A DNA stretch of 27,648 bases, from the NCBI GenBank assembly GCA_039961635.1, contig JABRWB010000080.1, positions 1-27,648 on the forward strand, in the 5' to 3' direction. Below are positions 15,589 to 24,038 of this stretch, piece by piece. A program made the position numbers and the translations under genes. How positions within the stretch are numbered: position 1 is the stretch's first letter; each line of letters starts with the position of its first letter. This DNA is from a bacterium. GTDB lineage: Bacteria > 4484-113 > JAGGVC01. The notes beneath the pieces are model-generated. The model had not been told where the DNA came from, did no database searches, and saw only the letters and a list, made by a program, of their open reading frames with translations.

Positions 15589-16476
15589 TCATCGCAAAGG
15601 CGTCCACCTGTATTCGGGAAAGTAGGCCAATATCCAACAAAAGTAACCTTCGAGCTTGTTTGCTCCGAGCTTCCTAAGAAGCGCCTGACTGGGGTGGTTT
15701 TCGTGCCAGATGTGCGCGGTGGCCTGCCCGTCAACGGCAAGCATATGGTCCACTTGAAACGCAGCCAGGCTGGACGCGTAGCCTTTCCCGCGCAGATGCT
15801 CCGGTGTGTGGATCATCGCCATTGTCCGCGACAAATGAGTCGCGCTCCAACTTACCTGCTCGCCGCCGTGCTCGCATACGAAGGACGGCCCGCTTTCAAG
15901 GCAATGTTTTATGTATTTGCCTTCTTTATCACCGTATGGCCAGGTTTCCCGCAACTTCTCCAGTAATTCAAGTCCGTTTCCCAGCCGGCATTCGTGTTTC
16001 ACGCGGTCGCTAAACCTTGGCTCGCCCTTGAAGTACCAAAGCTCGGCTCCATGAACGAAATCGAAGCCGGGCCTGTCGATTTGAAAACCCGCCTCGCGGG
16101 CTGCGACGGCGGCCGCAACCTCGGTCTGGCTGATGAACATATAAGGCGTGCCGGGAGCTACTCCATCCGGCGCCTCCCTGGGCTGCCACACACCTCTGGA
16201 TGGAAAATCTTTGGGAAATTCCCCTTCCCCAAGCAGGATTGAGCGCATTGCCGGCAGCCAAAGCGACTTGTCGGACGCATGGCCGGTTATCCAGTCCTGC
16301 CCGCAGATTATGGCGATGCGTGGATCGGCGGGTTTGTCCACAAGCACGGCCGGCCTTGGAACTTCCGGATGGAGCGGCGCGGAGAGCCTGCAAAAATTCA
16401 GCACAAGCGGATTGCCGCTGCCAAGCACAGCTTCAAACGCATCTGCGTAACCTGATTCCTGAATGCGATAAAGCAC
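15589..16476 (-). CDS. GNAT-family N-acetyltransferase (FR47-like)
   Basis: The 295-residue protein has a divergent N-terminal half and a C-terminal GNAT fold. The acetyl-CoA-binding motif A is MAMIHTPEHLRGKGYASSLA (the RxGxGxA-type loop), followed by the NHPSQALLRKLGA helix and a final YF aromatic. This matches the FR47/GCN5-related group that acetylates amines of small molecules or proteins in the cytoplasm. The substrate is unknown. The chosen GTG start at 16476 has a -10-like element on the minus strand (GATATT 7 nt or TATTAT 5 nt upstream) and no ribosome binding site, so the gene may be leaderless. It is transcribed alone and is divergent from the DUF350 gene. Confidence 0.78.
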   Translation of the reverse strand: MLYRIQESGYADAFEAVLGSGNPLVLNFCRLSAPLHPEVPRPAVLVDKPADPRIAIICGQDWITGHASDKSLWLPAMRSILLGEGEFPKDFPSRGVWQPREAPDGVAPGTPYMFISQTEVAAAVAAREAGFQIDRPGFDFVHGAELWYFKGEPRFSDRVKHECRLGNGLELLEKLRETWPYGDKEGKYIKHCLESGPSFVCEHGGEQVSWSATHLSRTMAMIHTPEHLRGKGYASSLAAFQVDHMLAVDGQATAHIWHENHPSQALLRKLGANKLEGYFCWILAYFPEYRWTPLR

Positions 16477-16481
16477 CGCGC

Positions 16482-16489
16482 ATAATATC
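16482..16489 (-). promoter_or_regulatory. Candidate -10 region of the GNAT gene
   Basis: Overlapping TATTAT and GATATT on the minus strand lie 5 and 7 nt before the GTG start, compatible with a leaderless transcript. Confidence 0.35.
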
Positions 16490-16543
16490 GCATAAAATTG
16501 CGTCTGCAGCGCTGAATCTCTTTTGGCGCCCGCAAAGATTTGT

Positions 16544-16549
16544 TAGAAT
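16544..16549 (+). promoter_or_regulatory. Extended -10 box of the DUF350 gene
   Basis: TGT-TAGAAT ends 6 nt before the GTG at 16556 and no Shine-Dalgarno is present, again indicating transcription start at the start codon. Confidence 0.5.
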
Positions 16550-16555
16550 TCGTCC

Positions 16556-16795
16556 GTGGACAACTGGAATTTTGCAGAGCTCGCCACCGCGTATTTGATC
16601 ACATTCGGCTGGGCGATTGTGGGTTCCGTCGGAATGGGGCTCGGCCTTGCAATCACACTGAAACTTTTCACACTCCTGACACCAGGGGTGGACGAGTGGA
16701 AGATGGTTAAGGAAGGCAACATCCCAATCGGAATAATACTTGCGAGCGTCGTGATCGCCTGCGGAATCGTGGTGGCTGCCGCAATCAGACCTTAG
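16556..16795 (+). CDS. Small DUF350-type inner-membrane protein
   Basis: The 79-residue protein has two transmembrane segments (about 12-40 and 53-77) joined by a loop containing the DUF350-like KEGNIPIGIILASVVIACG, with the small-residue-rich second helix typical of the family. Larger homologues contain two such units; this has one. Function is unknown. It begins with GTG directly after an extended -10 box, so it is probably leaderless. The 113-bp gap downstream (16796-16908) holds a run of seven G (16818-16824), a short ATTGCT/AGCAAT repeat and then the next gene's ribosome binding site. Confidence 0.68.
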   Translation: MDNWNFAELATAYLITFGWAIVGSVGMGLGLAITLKLFTLLTPGVDEWKMVKEGNIPIGIILASVVIACGIVVAAAIRP

Positions 16796-16908
16796 CGGGG
16801 AATCCAATGCGTACATAGGGGGGGAGCGCTTTTGCGCGGCTGCGCGGCCATTGCTTTTTTCAGCAATAGTAATTACACTTCCATTACCTAAATCTGGCGA
16901 GGGAGCCG

Positions 16909-18318
16909 ATGAGCGTAGCGAGAGAAGTGAGACGTGACGGCGGCCAGGGCGCGTGGATCGCGTTCGGGATCATCGTATTGGCGGTGCTTGGGTACTTCGG
17001 ATACAAGTCGCTCATGCAGCGGCCCGGCCCGGAGGTGATTCTAGTCGCAAACGGACGAATGCCTCTTAAGGGGATGAAAGTCAAAATCACGGAAAGCAAC
17101 GTGGTTTCCGACCGGCTCAACGTTGCGTATTCGGTGAGCCAGAATGGAGTTGTAAAACCGATTTTCGCATGGCGCACCGAACAGAACTGGCCAACGTATC
17201 AAATTTGGCCTACTGCCGGCCAGCCGTGGTGCGTGTTTCCTTTGACGTATTTCGATCCGCAAACCCAAAACAACAAGTCGGCGTTTTTCAGAATGGATCC
17301 GCCCAAGTTTGCTCCCTACCGTATTCAGGACAGCGAGGCGATCGCGGAAGACTACGTAGGAACAAAGCCTCCGACGTTGTTCTTTGGCACAATTCAGCAC
17401 ATTGTTCCGAACGAATTGTCGGGTTACGACGTGATGGATTTCCAGGGAGTGTACGGGCCTTTTCTGGAAAAATCGAAAACCGATTTTTCCCCTTCCAACT
17501 CGCTCTACCACATGTATAACGAAGAACTCAAGTGGTACTCGTACATCAAGTATTCCAATTTCAGCGAGGACTTTGCGGACTACTACGAAATCCGGCAGGA
17601 TCCGTCAAAAATGCAAATGGCGTACATGGGGGTTATGCTCCGGCATGACGGGCAAAACACGACCGGACTTATCCATTTCATGTCGCGTGACCTCGGCGGA
17701 GGCTACAAGTTCAGGCTGACGGACGCGATAGTCAATTACAACAAAGCGCTGAAAAAAGCCGAGATTCTCTGGTACAGCGATCCGGACGTTAACCGCAAGG
17801 CCGGCACAATGAAGATGCTTCAGCTAAGACAGGCGTTCAAGCTGGAAAACGGAAAGCTTCTTATGGCGGGCGAATACGGTACCTGGGGATCGCCATCAAG
17901 CCTGGTGGCGGGCTCCAGAAAATGGCAGTTGGTAGAGATGGACTTGGTCGGCGTGCGGCCCAAGCCCAAGGTGATCTGGGAGCAGCCCGCGGAAAAAGGC
18001 AAATACATTGCTTCGACAATCGCGGTCCAATGGGTGCCCAAGGGCTGCGATCCGGTGATTACTTTCACCACTTACGATCCGAACACGAAAAAGCCAAAGC
18101 AGGGACAACCGGATTGGCTGGCCAGGTTCAAAATGGATGAATCCAAGCTGGGCAGGGTGAGTGCGGAAGGCGTGGACGTTCAAAGCGTGTTTTGGGGACG
18201 AAGCGGCAAATATCTTTGGTATCTCGGCCACGACAAGGAGAACAAAAGCTCGCTTTACAGGTGGGATCCCGCCACCGGGGAAAACAAGCTGATAATCCTT
18301 CTCGACGACGAGGAGTAG
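16909..18318 (+). CDS. Membrane-anchored protein of unknown family
   Basis: The 469-residue protein has a short basic cytoplasmic tail, one transmembrane helix (about residues 15-33, IAFGIIVLAVLGYFGYKSL) and a large external domain. The external part is rich in aromatic residues and in short beta-strand plus turn units. Near the end these read like propeller blades, for example SVFWGRSGKYLWYLGHD followed by SLYRWDPATGEN. A beta-propeller-like fold is my best guess, but I recognise no family or active site. GAGGGAG 4 nt before the ATG supports the start. A strong terminator (18478-18512) closes the unit, so it is monocistronic. Confidence 0.72.
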   Translation: MSVAREVRRDGGQGAWIAFGIIVLAVLGYFGYKSLMQRPGPEVILVANGRMPLKGMKVKITESNVVSDRLNVAYSVSQNGVVKPIFAWRTEQNWPTYQIWPTAGQPWCVFPLTYFDPQTQNNKSAFFRMDPPKFAPYRIQDSEAIAEDYVGTKPPTLFFGTIQHIVPNELSGYDVMDFQGVYGPFLEKSKTDFSPSNSLYHMYNEELKWYSYIKYSNFSEDFADYYEIRQDPSKMQMAYMGVMLRHDGQNTTGLIHFMSRDLGGGYKFRLTDAIVNYNKALKKAEILWYSDPDVNRKAGTMKMLQLRQAFKLENGKLLMAGEYGTWGSPSSLVAGSRKWQLVEMDLVGVRPKPKVIWEQPAEKGKYIASTIAVQWVPKGCDPVITFTTYDPNTKKPKQGQPDWLARFKMDESKLGRVSAEGVDVQSVFWGRSGKYLWYLGHDKENKSSLYRWDPATGENKLIILLDDEE

Positions 18319-18477
18319 CGCGCCTTGTCGAACTGGAGTACGCGGCATGGAGCCGCGACATCTTTAAAAACCGGCAAGAGGTTTAACTTAAAATCGCGCT
18401 TTTTCGGGAACCTTTTCCGGAAACCTGGGTCTAATTAATTCGAGGATGCGGGGAATTGGATGGATTCATCGCTTCTT

Positions 18478-18512
18478 CCCCCGGAAGTACCGGCTTCCGG
18501 GGGTTTTTTTTT
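18478..18512 (+). terminator. Strong intrinsic terminator
   Basis: A 10-bp stem, CCCCCGGAAG paired with CTTCCGGGGG around a 6-nt loop, is followed by nine T. It ends transcription of the gene at 16909-18318. The remainder of 18319-18600 shows only the promoter before the next gene. Confidence 0.88.
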
Positions 18513-18587
18513 GCGCGGATGCATTCGCGACAGGCCGACTCCGTCAAACGCTGCATTTTATGGCCGAATCGGCTCGATTCCCTGTGT

Positions 18588-18593
18588 TATCAT
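18588..18593 (+). promoter_or_regulatory. Extended -10 box setting the start of the 18601 gene
   Basis: TGT-TATCAT ends 7 nt before the ATG at 18601. It lies just after the terminator and directly before the signal peptide codons, and no ribosome binding site is present. Confidence 0.5.
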
Positions 18594-18600
18594 CGCTTTG

Positions 18601-20667
18601 ATGGAGCGTTTTCCAGCTTGTTTGGCTGTTGTCCTAATCCTTTCCGCACTCGTTTTGCCTGGCTATGAGACCTGGGCCGAAACAAATCAGGCAAGGATCG
18701 TCGTGAAAGCGGGCATTTCCGGCCACCTAACCCCGCTTGTTGACCCATCGCGCAAGCTTCCCGCCGCCGGAGGCCTGTTTCCGGTTGACGGAATACTGGG
18801 CGACCCAACGCCGCTGATCGTCACTTACGATTTGAAGGAAATGTCGCTTCCGCCGGGAAAATACTGGGCTGAAGCGAAAAGTGCAAGCAGCCGGGACTTT
18901 TCCGCAAGCGTGAGCAAAAGCTTTTCATTCAATGGTTCACCGGTGCTCCTGGAGCTTCCGGTTGATGTTTCGGGTTTCGACGGTGAACGGCTTGAAGTGG
19001 TTGCGCTGATTCGGGACAATGCGGGAAAGACCGTATATGGGCCGGAGAATTTGGCGGTTGTCGCGTTGGATTCGTCTCGGCTGTATATGCTTGCGGTATG
19101 CGAGCCGGAAACAGATTCGCCCGAGACTTTGAGTGAGCGGGGACTGACGATTTCGGTCTTCCGGATTGCCCCGGATGAAATGCCCGGCACCGCGCGCCCT
19201 CTCAAAGATTTCGCCGGAGTTTCACTAACTCCGGGAAGCTGGAATGCAATGCGGTCAGAAGCGAAAGCGGCTGTCGGCGCGCTTCCGTTATATGGAGTTC
19301 CCGTTGTTTTCTGCGGGAAAATCCCCGATGAAATGCGGGAGACCCGCCGTGTTTTTTCCTGCGGCGACTCACTGGAATCTGCTCTACGATTGGTGCTTAA
19401 ACTGGCTTCAGACTCGATTGCCAGGCTGAATGCGCCTTCATCGTCTCTTGTCGGCGATGCGGCAATTTCCAAGGCAGAGACCATACTCCAACCCACTTAC
19501 GCCGTGGACATCAGGCCGCCGGTTGTTCCGCAGCTTATTCATCTTGGAGACATCGGGCTTACGCTATCCAATCTGGAAAAAGTCAGCCGCAGGCCGAATC
19601 TCGAATTTCTTGCGGCGCGTTATTTATTGGAACGGACAAACCTTCCCGCCCAAAAAGTCTTGAGCGAAAGCATTGTGTCGGAAAGCGGGCAACCGCTTTC
19701 GGTGCCGTCCGATTATTCGATGAAAACGAACGGAAGGGTGCGATCGCGCGCAATTTTGGGCACGGCCGCCGCGATAATTCTGGCAGCGATAGGCGCGCCG
19801 CTTGCCTTCATTATGCGCGGCGTCAGAGGATTCATTGCGGGAGCGATTCTGCTGGCAGGATCGGCCATTGCCATATCGGGAGCGAAGGCGACCCCTTTGC
19901 CGAAAACGGTGACTTCCATTGTGCAGGATGCGACTATAAACAGCAAGCTTGTCACAAGGATGGCATACTTTGTTGGACCGATTGACACGTTAATCGAAAT
20001 TCCGCATGACGAAAAAATTGCCGGAGTCGGAATTCTAAAATTCGATGATTCGTTCGCGGACAATGCATGGTCGTACGAATTGACCGAACGCGGAGTGGTT
20101 GTCAAATCGCCGGCTTCTTTTTTGGAATTGACCAGGGTAGAGGTGAGAACGGAATCTTCTGGCAAGTTCCCGATAAACATTGAGGAAGTTGCGGACGGCG
20201 TCCCCCGGCGCATTGCTTTCCATAACGGCTCGGAGCAGGCTCTTTCTGAAGTTTTCGTCGCGGAAGGCGACAGACTTATATCGCTAGGAAACATTACACC
20301 GGGAGAAACCGTCGAAGTGGAAATTGTTCCCCCCCAACCCTCTACGCTGTGGAGAACGGTGGGCATAATCACATCGGGCAGCGATCCGGTTTTTTGGATG
20401 CTGGGCACAATGTATAAAAACCGCTTGGGAAGGCTTGCCAGGCAGGAGCAAGCGGACAACGGTCCGCATGTTTTCGGCGTCGCCCGACCAATCAAAGATG
20501 TTTCTTTGATGGATGTACTGCGCAGCTTCGGGGGAACGGGAACGATATTTGCTTCCCGATACGTCGGCGCGCCTTGGGGGCTTGCTGGATTCGAATCCGA
20601 TACAAGCGATTTGACGATCATTGAACATTGCGGCGCAGCGGATTCGGTGAGCGGCAATGAAAGCTGA
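18601..20667 (+). CDS. Secreted/membrane protein with a possible GATase1-like fold, partner of the next gene
   Basis: The 688-residue product starts with a signal peptide (MERFPACLAVVLILSALVLP). An N-terminal beta domain follows, then an alpha/beta stretch (about residues 160-260). This stretch alternates strands and helices in the pattern of the GATase1-like domains found in GldG-type and related envelope proteins: YMLAVCEPE, DEMPGTARPLKDF, then EAKAAVGALPLYGVPVVFCG. Two adjacent transmembrane helices lie at about 384-430, followed by a C-terminal beta domain. I do not recognise a named family. An in-frame start at 18460 would include the upstream terminator in the coding sequence, so I chose 18601. 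It overlaps the following membrane protein gene by 11 bp, which argues that the two form a complex. Confidence 0.72.
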   Translation: MERFPACLAVVLILSALVLPGYETWAETNQARIVVKAGISGHLTPLVDPSRKLPAAGGLFPVDGILGDPTPLIVTYDLKEMSLPPGKYWAEAKSASSRDFSASVSKSFSFNGSPVLLELPVDVSGFDGERLEVVALIRDNAGKTVYGPENLAVVALDSSRLYMLAVCEPETDSPETLSERGLTISVFRIAPDEMPGTARPLKDFAGVSLTPGSWNAMRSEAKAAVGALPLYGVPVVFCGKIPDEMRETRRVFSCGDSLESALRLVLKLASDSIARLNAPSSSLVGDAAISKAETILQPTYAVDIRPPVVPQLIHLGDIGLTLSNLEKVSRRPNLEFLAARYLLERTNLPAQKVLSESIVSESGQPLSVPSDYSMKTNGRVRSRAILGTAAAIILAAIGAPLAFIMRGVRGFIAGAILLAGSAIAISGAKATPLPKTVTSIVQDATINSKLVTRMAYFVGPIDTLIEIPHDEKIAGVGILKFDDSFADNAWSYELTERGVVVKSPASFLELTRVEVRTESSGKFPINIEEVADGVPRRIAFHNGSEQALSEVFVAEGDRLISLGNITPGETVEVEIVPPQPSTLWRTVGIITSGSDPVFWMLGTMYKNRLGRLARQEQADNGPHVFGVARPIKDVSLMDVLRSFGGTGTIFASRYVGAPWGLAGFESDTSDLTIIEHCGAADSVSGNES

Positions 20668-22246
20668 TCGGCCCATTCCCGGGCCGCCGTCCGCCAGGCG
20701 CAAGTCCGGCGGGGGCGCTACCGAAGGATTTGTTTTCATTGAATCCGGCTGGAATCTTTGGGCGCATTTTCGAAGTGTTGTTCCCCGTCTGTTTCCGCAG
20801 ATGTCGGCCGCTTTCCTGGCGGGATTGCTTTTCCTGGCCGCTGATTTGCTTGTATGGTGGCTTGCGCCGGATTCCGCGTACGTTTATTCCCGCTCGCAGG
20901 TCGGAAAAATTTTCGTGCAGTCCTGGGATCGCGCGTTCATCTCCATTCTGGCGTTTATTTCGGTGGATGTCGGCATCAAGCTTGCACGGCACTCAAACCT
21001 GTCGGCGGAGCGCGGCTTTTGGAGCGTCTTGGAAAGCTTCATTCGCAATGCACTGCTCTGCATCGCCGCGGTTGCGCCGGGTTTGGTAAGGTTTTGCACG
21101 GCTCTGCCGGAGTTCGGAATAAGCAATACTTTCGTGCCAAGAATCGCCGTTTACCTTTTGCTTAATCTTGCGATAATCACACTTGTCGTCGGAGGCGCGG
21201 GAGCATTGGTCGGCGAAGCCGCGGCCTGCGCAAGAAGAAAAGGATTCACCGCTGCGCCATTTCTGATGTTATTTTTCCCTTTGGCGACGTCTGCGGCTTA
21301 CTTTCCGCACGGGGAGCCGGGCTGGTCGCACCCGTTGTCGCAGCTTCTTCTGCCTCTCAATCCAGGAAGGTGCGCGGGGCTTGCCACGAATCCGGACAGA
21401 CTCGGACTTTTTTTCGGGATTTCCTCGTATGCCGACGGCGCAGTGACTCTCGCATTGCTTTTGGTCATGATTGCCGGAGTCCAACTGCTTTTCGCCGGGC
21501 TTATTTGGATTGCATCCGAGCTTTATTCGCTATTGATTAAGATTATGCGTTCAGAGGACTTTGCGGCGGCGGCTGCAGTGGCCGTATCTTCAATCGCGGT
21601 TTGGGGAACGGCCATCCCGCTGTTTCTATCGGAGAATCCGTTAAGAGGTGTAAGCGTTCCGGCCGCGGATCTGCCGGGGCTTGCGGGCGCGTTGCTGGTC
21701 TCTTCCGCGTTTTGGGGCGTGATTGCGGTTACTTATTTGTTCGCGCGCGCCGGCGAAAATGTCCGAGCCAAAAGCGAAATTGGATGGAAAATACGAAGTT
21801 TTTCCACCGGCGCGGCCGCCGCTTTCATTTTGCCCGGGGCGGTGCTGGCGGGCGCCATCGCGGTTTTGGGCGCGGCCGACCAAACGGAAGGCTTTGCGAT
21901 CCTCTCGGTTTTTTTGCTGCTCGGCGCAGCGGGTACGGGAATTGCGCTTGCATTTTCCCGCATCGGGTCTATTCAAAGAGGTGCAATTGCGGCGACAGTC
22001 ACGGCGTTGTTTGTCGCATTTTCGTCAGCGGGCGGATATGGAACCAGCTCCGCCGCAAACGATTTTTTCCTGCTTTTGGATCCATACGGCCCCGCGGCTT
22101 CTCTGGTGGCATTTGCCGGGCGCGCGGGCGCGGTTTTTCAGCTTGCAGTGTCGGCGATGTCGCTCGCGCTTATATTTCTGTTCGCAAACTTGGGCGGGCG
22201 CGCCCCGGAATTCCGGCCGGCGGATTCGACGGGCGAACGAGCTTGA
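20657..22246 (+). CDS. Polytopic membrane protein, ABC-2-permease-like
   Basis: The 529-residue protein has about twelve hydrophobic helices after a short basic N-terminus. No catalytic motif is visible. The helix pattern and the coupling to a secreted protein with a possible GATase1-like domain resemble gliding or ABC-2-type exporters, but no ATP-binding subunit lies in the window, so this is tentative. The ATG lies 11 bp inside the previous gene, so translation is coupled. It ends immediately against the stop of rlmB on the opposite strand with no bases between. Confidence 0.7.
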   Translation: MKADRPIPGPPSARRKSGGGATEGFVFIESGWNLWAHFRSVVPRLFPQMSAAFLAGLLFLAADLLVWWLAPDSAYVYSRSQVGKIFVQSWDRAFISILAFISVDVGIKLARHSNLSAERGFWSVLESFIRNALLCIAAVAPGLVRFCTALPEFGISNTFVPRIAVYLLLNLAIITLVVGGAGALVGEAAACARRKGFTAAPFLMLFFPLATSAAYFPHGEPGWSHPLSQLLLPLNPGRCAGLATNPDRLGLFFGISSYADGAVTLALLLVMIAGVQLLFAGLIWIASELYSLLIKIMRSEDFAAAAAVAVSSIAVWGTAIPLFLSENPLRGVSVPAADLPGLAGALLVSSAFWGVIAVTYLFARAGENVRAKSEIGWKIRSFSTGAAAAFILPGAVLAGAIAVLGAADQTEGFAILSVFLLLGAAGTGIALAFSRIGSIQRGAIAATVTALFVAFSSAGGYGTSSAANDFFLLLDPYGPAASLVAFAGRAGAVFQLAVSAMSLALIFLFANLGGRAPEFRPADSTGERA

Positions 22247-23062
22247 TCACCATTCGAACACGCCGTTATCTTGCGCCCATTTGTAAGCAAGAATCCCCGC
22301 GGCCACCGCGACGTTCAGCGATTCAATCCCGGAAACCATCGGAATACTCACCGAATGATCGCAATGTCCGGCGAGTTTCTGGCGGATGCCTTTGTCCTCC
22401 CCGCCCAATACGAGTGCACAGCGCTCGGGAAATTTGAACTTCCTCCCCGAGCTGGAATCCTTGCAGGCAGCAGCGGCCACGCTCCAGAATCCGCGGCGCG
22501 CCAACTCGTCCAACACCTGCGAGAGGTTGCGGCCGCGGCATATCGGAATTTTGAACGCAAGCCCCGCGCTCGCTTTGTAAAAAACCGGCCCCGGCTGTGC
22601 TGACCGGTGGGAAGGAAGCACGACAGCGGACGCTCCCACCGCGGCCGCGCTCCGCACGATTGCTCCCGCGTTCCGCGGATCGGTGATCCCGTCAAGCAAT
22701 ACGACAAGCGCGCGCCCGCTTTCCGGAACCGCTTCCACCGGATCCTGATTGGGAAGTTCGCGAATCGCCCCAAACACGTTTTGATGTCCATCCGGAAGCT
22801 CAAGATTGTCCAATTCCGCGCGTTCGATCCGCCTCGTTTTGACTCCGGACGTATCGAAAAGCCTCGCGATTTCAGCGCGCTTATCGTCTCCCGCCGCCAC
22901 CGCGAATTCGAGCAATCCGGCATCGGCAGCCAGTTCGAGCGGGTGAACGCCGACGACCAGCCTTTCCCATGGGATTTTTAGACCCGCAACCGAAATCGCG
23001 CGCGCTTCCACGGATGACTTCCTGCGATTCAAGTTCTTGTTTTTGCGTGGCCCAACTTGCAT
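22247..23062 (-). CDS. rlmB: 23S rRNA (guanosine-2'-O-)-methyltransferase RlmB-like (SpoU family)
   Basis: The 271-residue SPOUT enzyme has an N-terminal substrate-binding domain (VGVHPLEL, HQNVFGAI) and the three SpoU motifs: LDGITDPRNAGAIVRSAAA (motif 1), LGGEDKGI (motif 2) and IPMVSGIESLNVAVAAGI (motif 3, forming the trefoil knot). It transfers a methyl group from SAM to the ribose of a conserved guanosine in 23S rRNA; the RlmB assignment (G2251) is the best fit, TrmH-like tRNA methylation is the alternative. GAAGGA lies about 8 nt upstream of the ATG. The start overlaps the end of the CDF gene by 34 bp, so the two are in one operon. Confidence 0.85.
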   Translation of the reverse strand: MQVGPRKNKNLNRRKSSVEARAISVAGLKIPWERLVVGVHPLELAADAGLLEFAVAAGDDKRAEIARLFDTSGVKTRRIERAELDNLELPDGHQNVFGAIRELPNQDPVEAVPESGRALVVLLDGITDPRNAGAIVRSAAAVGASAVVLPSHRSAQPGPVFYKASAGLAFKIPICRGRNLSQVLDELARRGFWSVAAAACKDSSSGRKFKFPERCALVLGGEDKGIRQKLAGHCDHSVSIPMVSGIESLNVAVAAGILAYKWAQDNGVFEW

Positions 23063-24000
23063 TCTTTACGTCCTTCAGGACCGGGACAGGATTCGTGTTC
23101 GTCGCATGGCTCCGTATGAATCGTGATGTCGCTTCCCGGAAACTTGCCCCTGATTGCGTCCTCGATTCTGTCGCAGTAATCGTGGGTCTCTTCCAGCGTC
23201 AGATATCGGCAACATACCAGATGGAAATCAATGAAGTAGTCCGGGCGCTGCCCGCGGCACCGGAAATTGTGAGCTTCGAAGATGAACCCGGGAAAGCCGG
23301 AAAGTATCTCTTCGACCTCTTTCCGAATTTCAGACTCTTCCCTGGGAGCCGCGTCGGCAAGCTGCTGACCCGACCGGAACATCAAAATAAAGGCAAGCAC
23401 GATGATGTAAACGCTTACAAGTATGGTTATCGCGGGATCGTAATAACTCACGCCTGTAACCTTTACCAACAAAAGCGCCAGCAAAACCGCGATGCTCGTC
23501 GCGGCATCGCTCATAAGATGCAGCGCGTCGCCCTTCAGCGCCAGAGAGTTCGTCTGCGCACCCACGCCTGACAATCTCAACCCGACAGCCAAATTTGCGA
23601 CTACGCTTACCGCCATGAGGGCGATACCCCAACCGAGAAACTCCTCGTTGATCTTTACCGCGCCGAAGTTCTTCACCGCGTAGATCAGCACCAAAAGATA
23701 CGGAAGAAATATCAATATTCCTTCTATGAATGCGCCCAGCGCCTCGAATTTCGTGTGTCCGTAATGATGCCCGGCATCCGCCGGCTCCGCACTCTTCCGC
23801 ACGCTTGTATACGCGACCGACGCGGCGATGAAATCGAGAAAGCTGTGCAGGGCTTCCGCCAGAATCGACAGGCTTCCCGATAGAATACCGACTACGAGCT
23901 TTGAAGCGGTGAGCGCTGCGGTAACTATCACGCTAAGTACGGCGGTGCGCTTCTTGAGCGCACGCCCGGACTCCACCGCTCCGATTCCGCCAGCGGACAT
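23029..24000 (-). CDS. CDF-family zinc-type cation exporter
   Basis: The 323-residue cation diffusion facilitator has six predicted helices and a cytoplasmic ferredoxin-like domain. Site A residues are H52 and D56 in helix 2 (ALHSFLDF) and H161 and D165 in helix 5 (ALHLMSD). The HD-HD combination is typical of zinc or zinc/cobalt exporters, not of iron or manganese types. The C-terminal tail adds Cys and His residues (CDEHESC, KECKLGH) that could sense metal. It should exchange cytoplasmic Zn2+ for protons. I place the start at ATG 24000, not 24051. The shorter start has TGT-TAGACT 7 nt upstream, and the longer would read into the fur gene. It is divergent from a Fur-family regulator that very likely controls it. 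Confidence 0.85.
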   Translation of the reverse strand: MSAGGIGAVESGRALKKRTAVLSVIVTAALTASKLVVGILSGSLSILAEALHSFLDFIAASVAYTSVRKSAEPADAGHHYGHTKFEALGAFIEGILIFLPYLLVLIYAVKNFGAVKINEEFLGWGIALMAVSVVANLAVGLRLSGVGAQTNSLALKGDALHLMSDAATSIAVLLALLLVKVTGVSYYDPAITILVSVYIIVLAFILMFRSGQQLADAAPREESEIRKEVEEILSGFPGFIFEAHNFRCRGQRPDYFIDFHLVCCRYLTLEETHDYCDRIEDAIRGKFPGSDITIHTEPCDEHESCPGPEGRKECKLGHAKTRT

Positions 24001-24007
24001 CGCCGTC

Positions 24008-24038
24008 AGTCTAACACGCGGATATAATGGAATTTCAA
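24008..24038 (-). promoter_or_regulatory. Promoter of the CDF exporter (leaderless)
   Basis: On the minus strand TTGAAA (24038-24033) and extended -10 TGT-TAGACT (24013-24008) are 19 bp apart. The -10 box ends 7 nt before the ATG at 24000. The -35 box lies inside the palindrome at 24024-24042. Confidence 0.5.
24023..24028 (+). promoter_or_regulatory. -10 box of the Fur-family gene
   Basis: A perfect TATAAT 12 nt before the ATG at 24041 gives a leader of about 5 nt. The box overlaps the left arm of the palindrome. Confidence 0.5.

Noticed and set aside
16850-16867. ATTGCT/AGCAAT hairpin as a terminator of the DUF350 gene
   Set aside because: The T run is the loop, not the tail, and no T run follows the stem.
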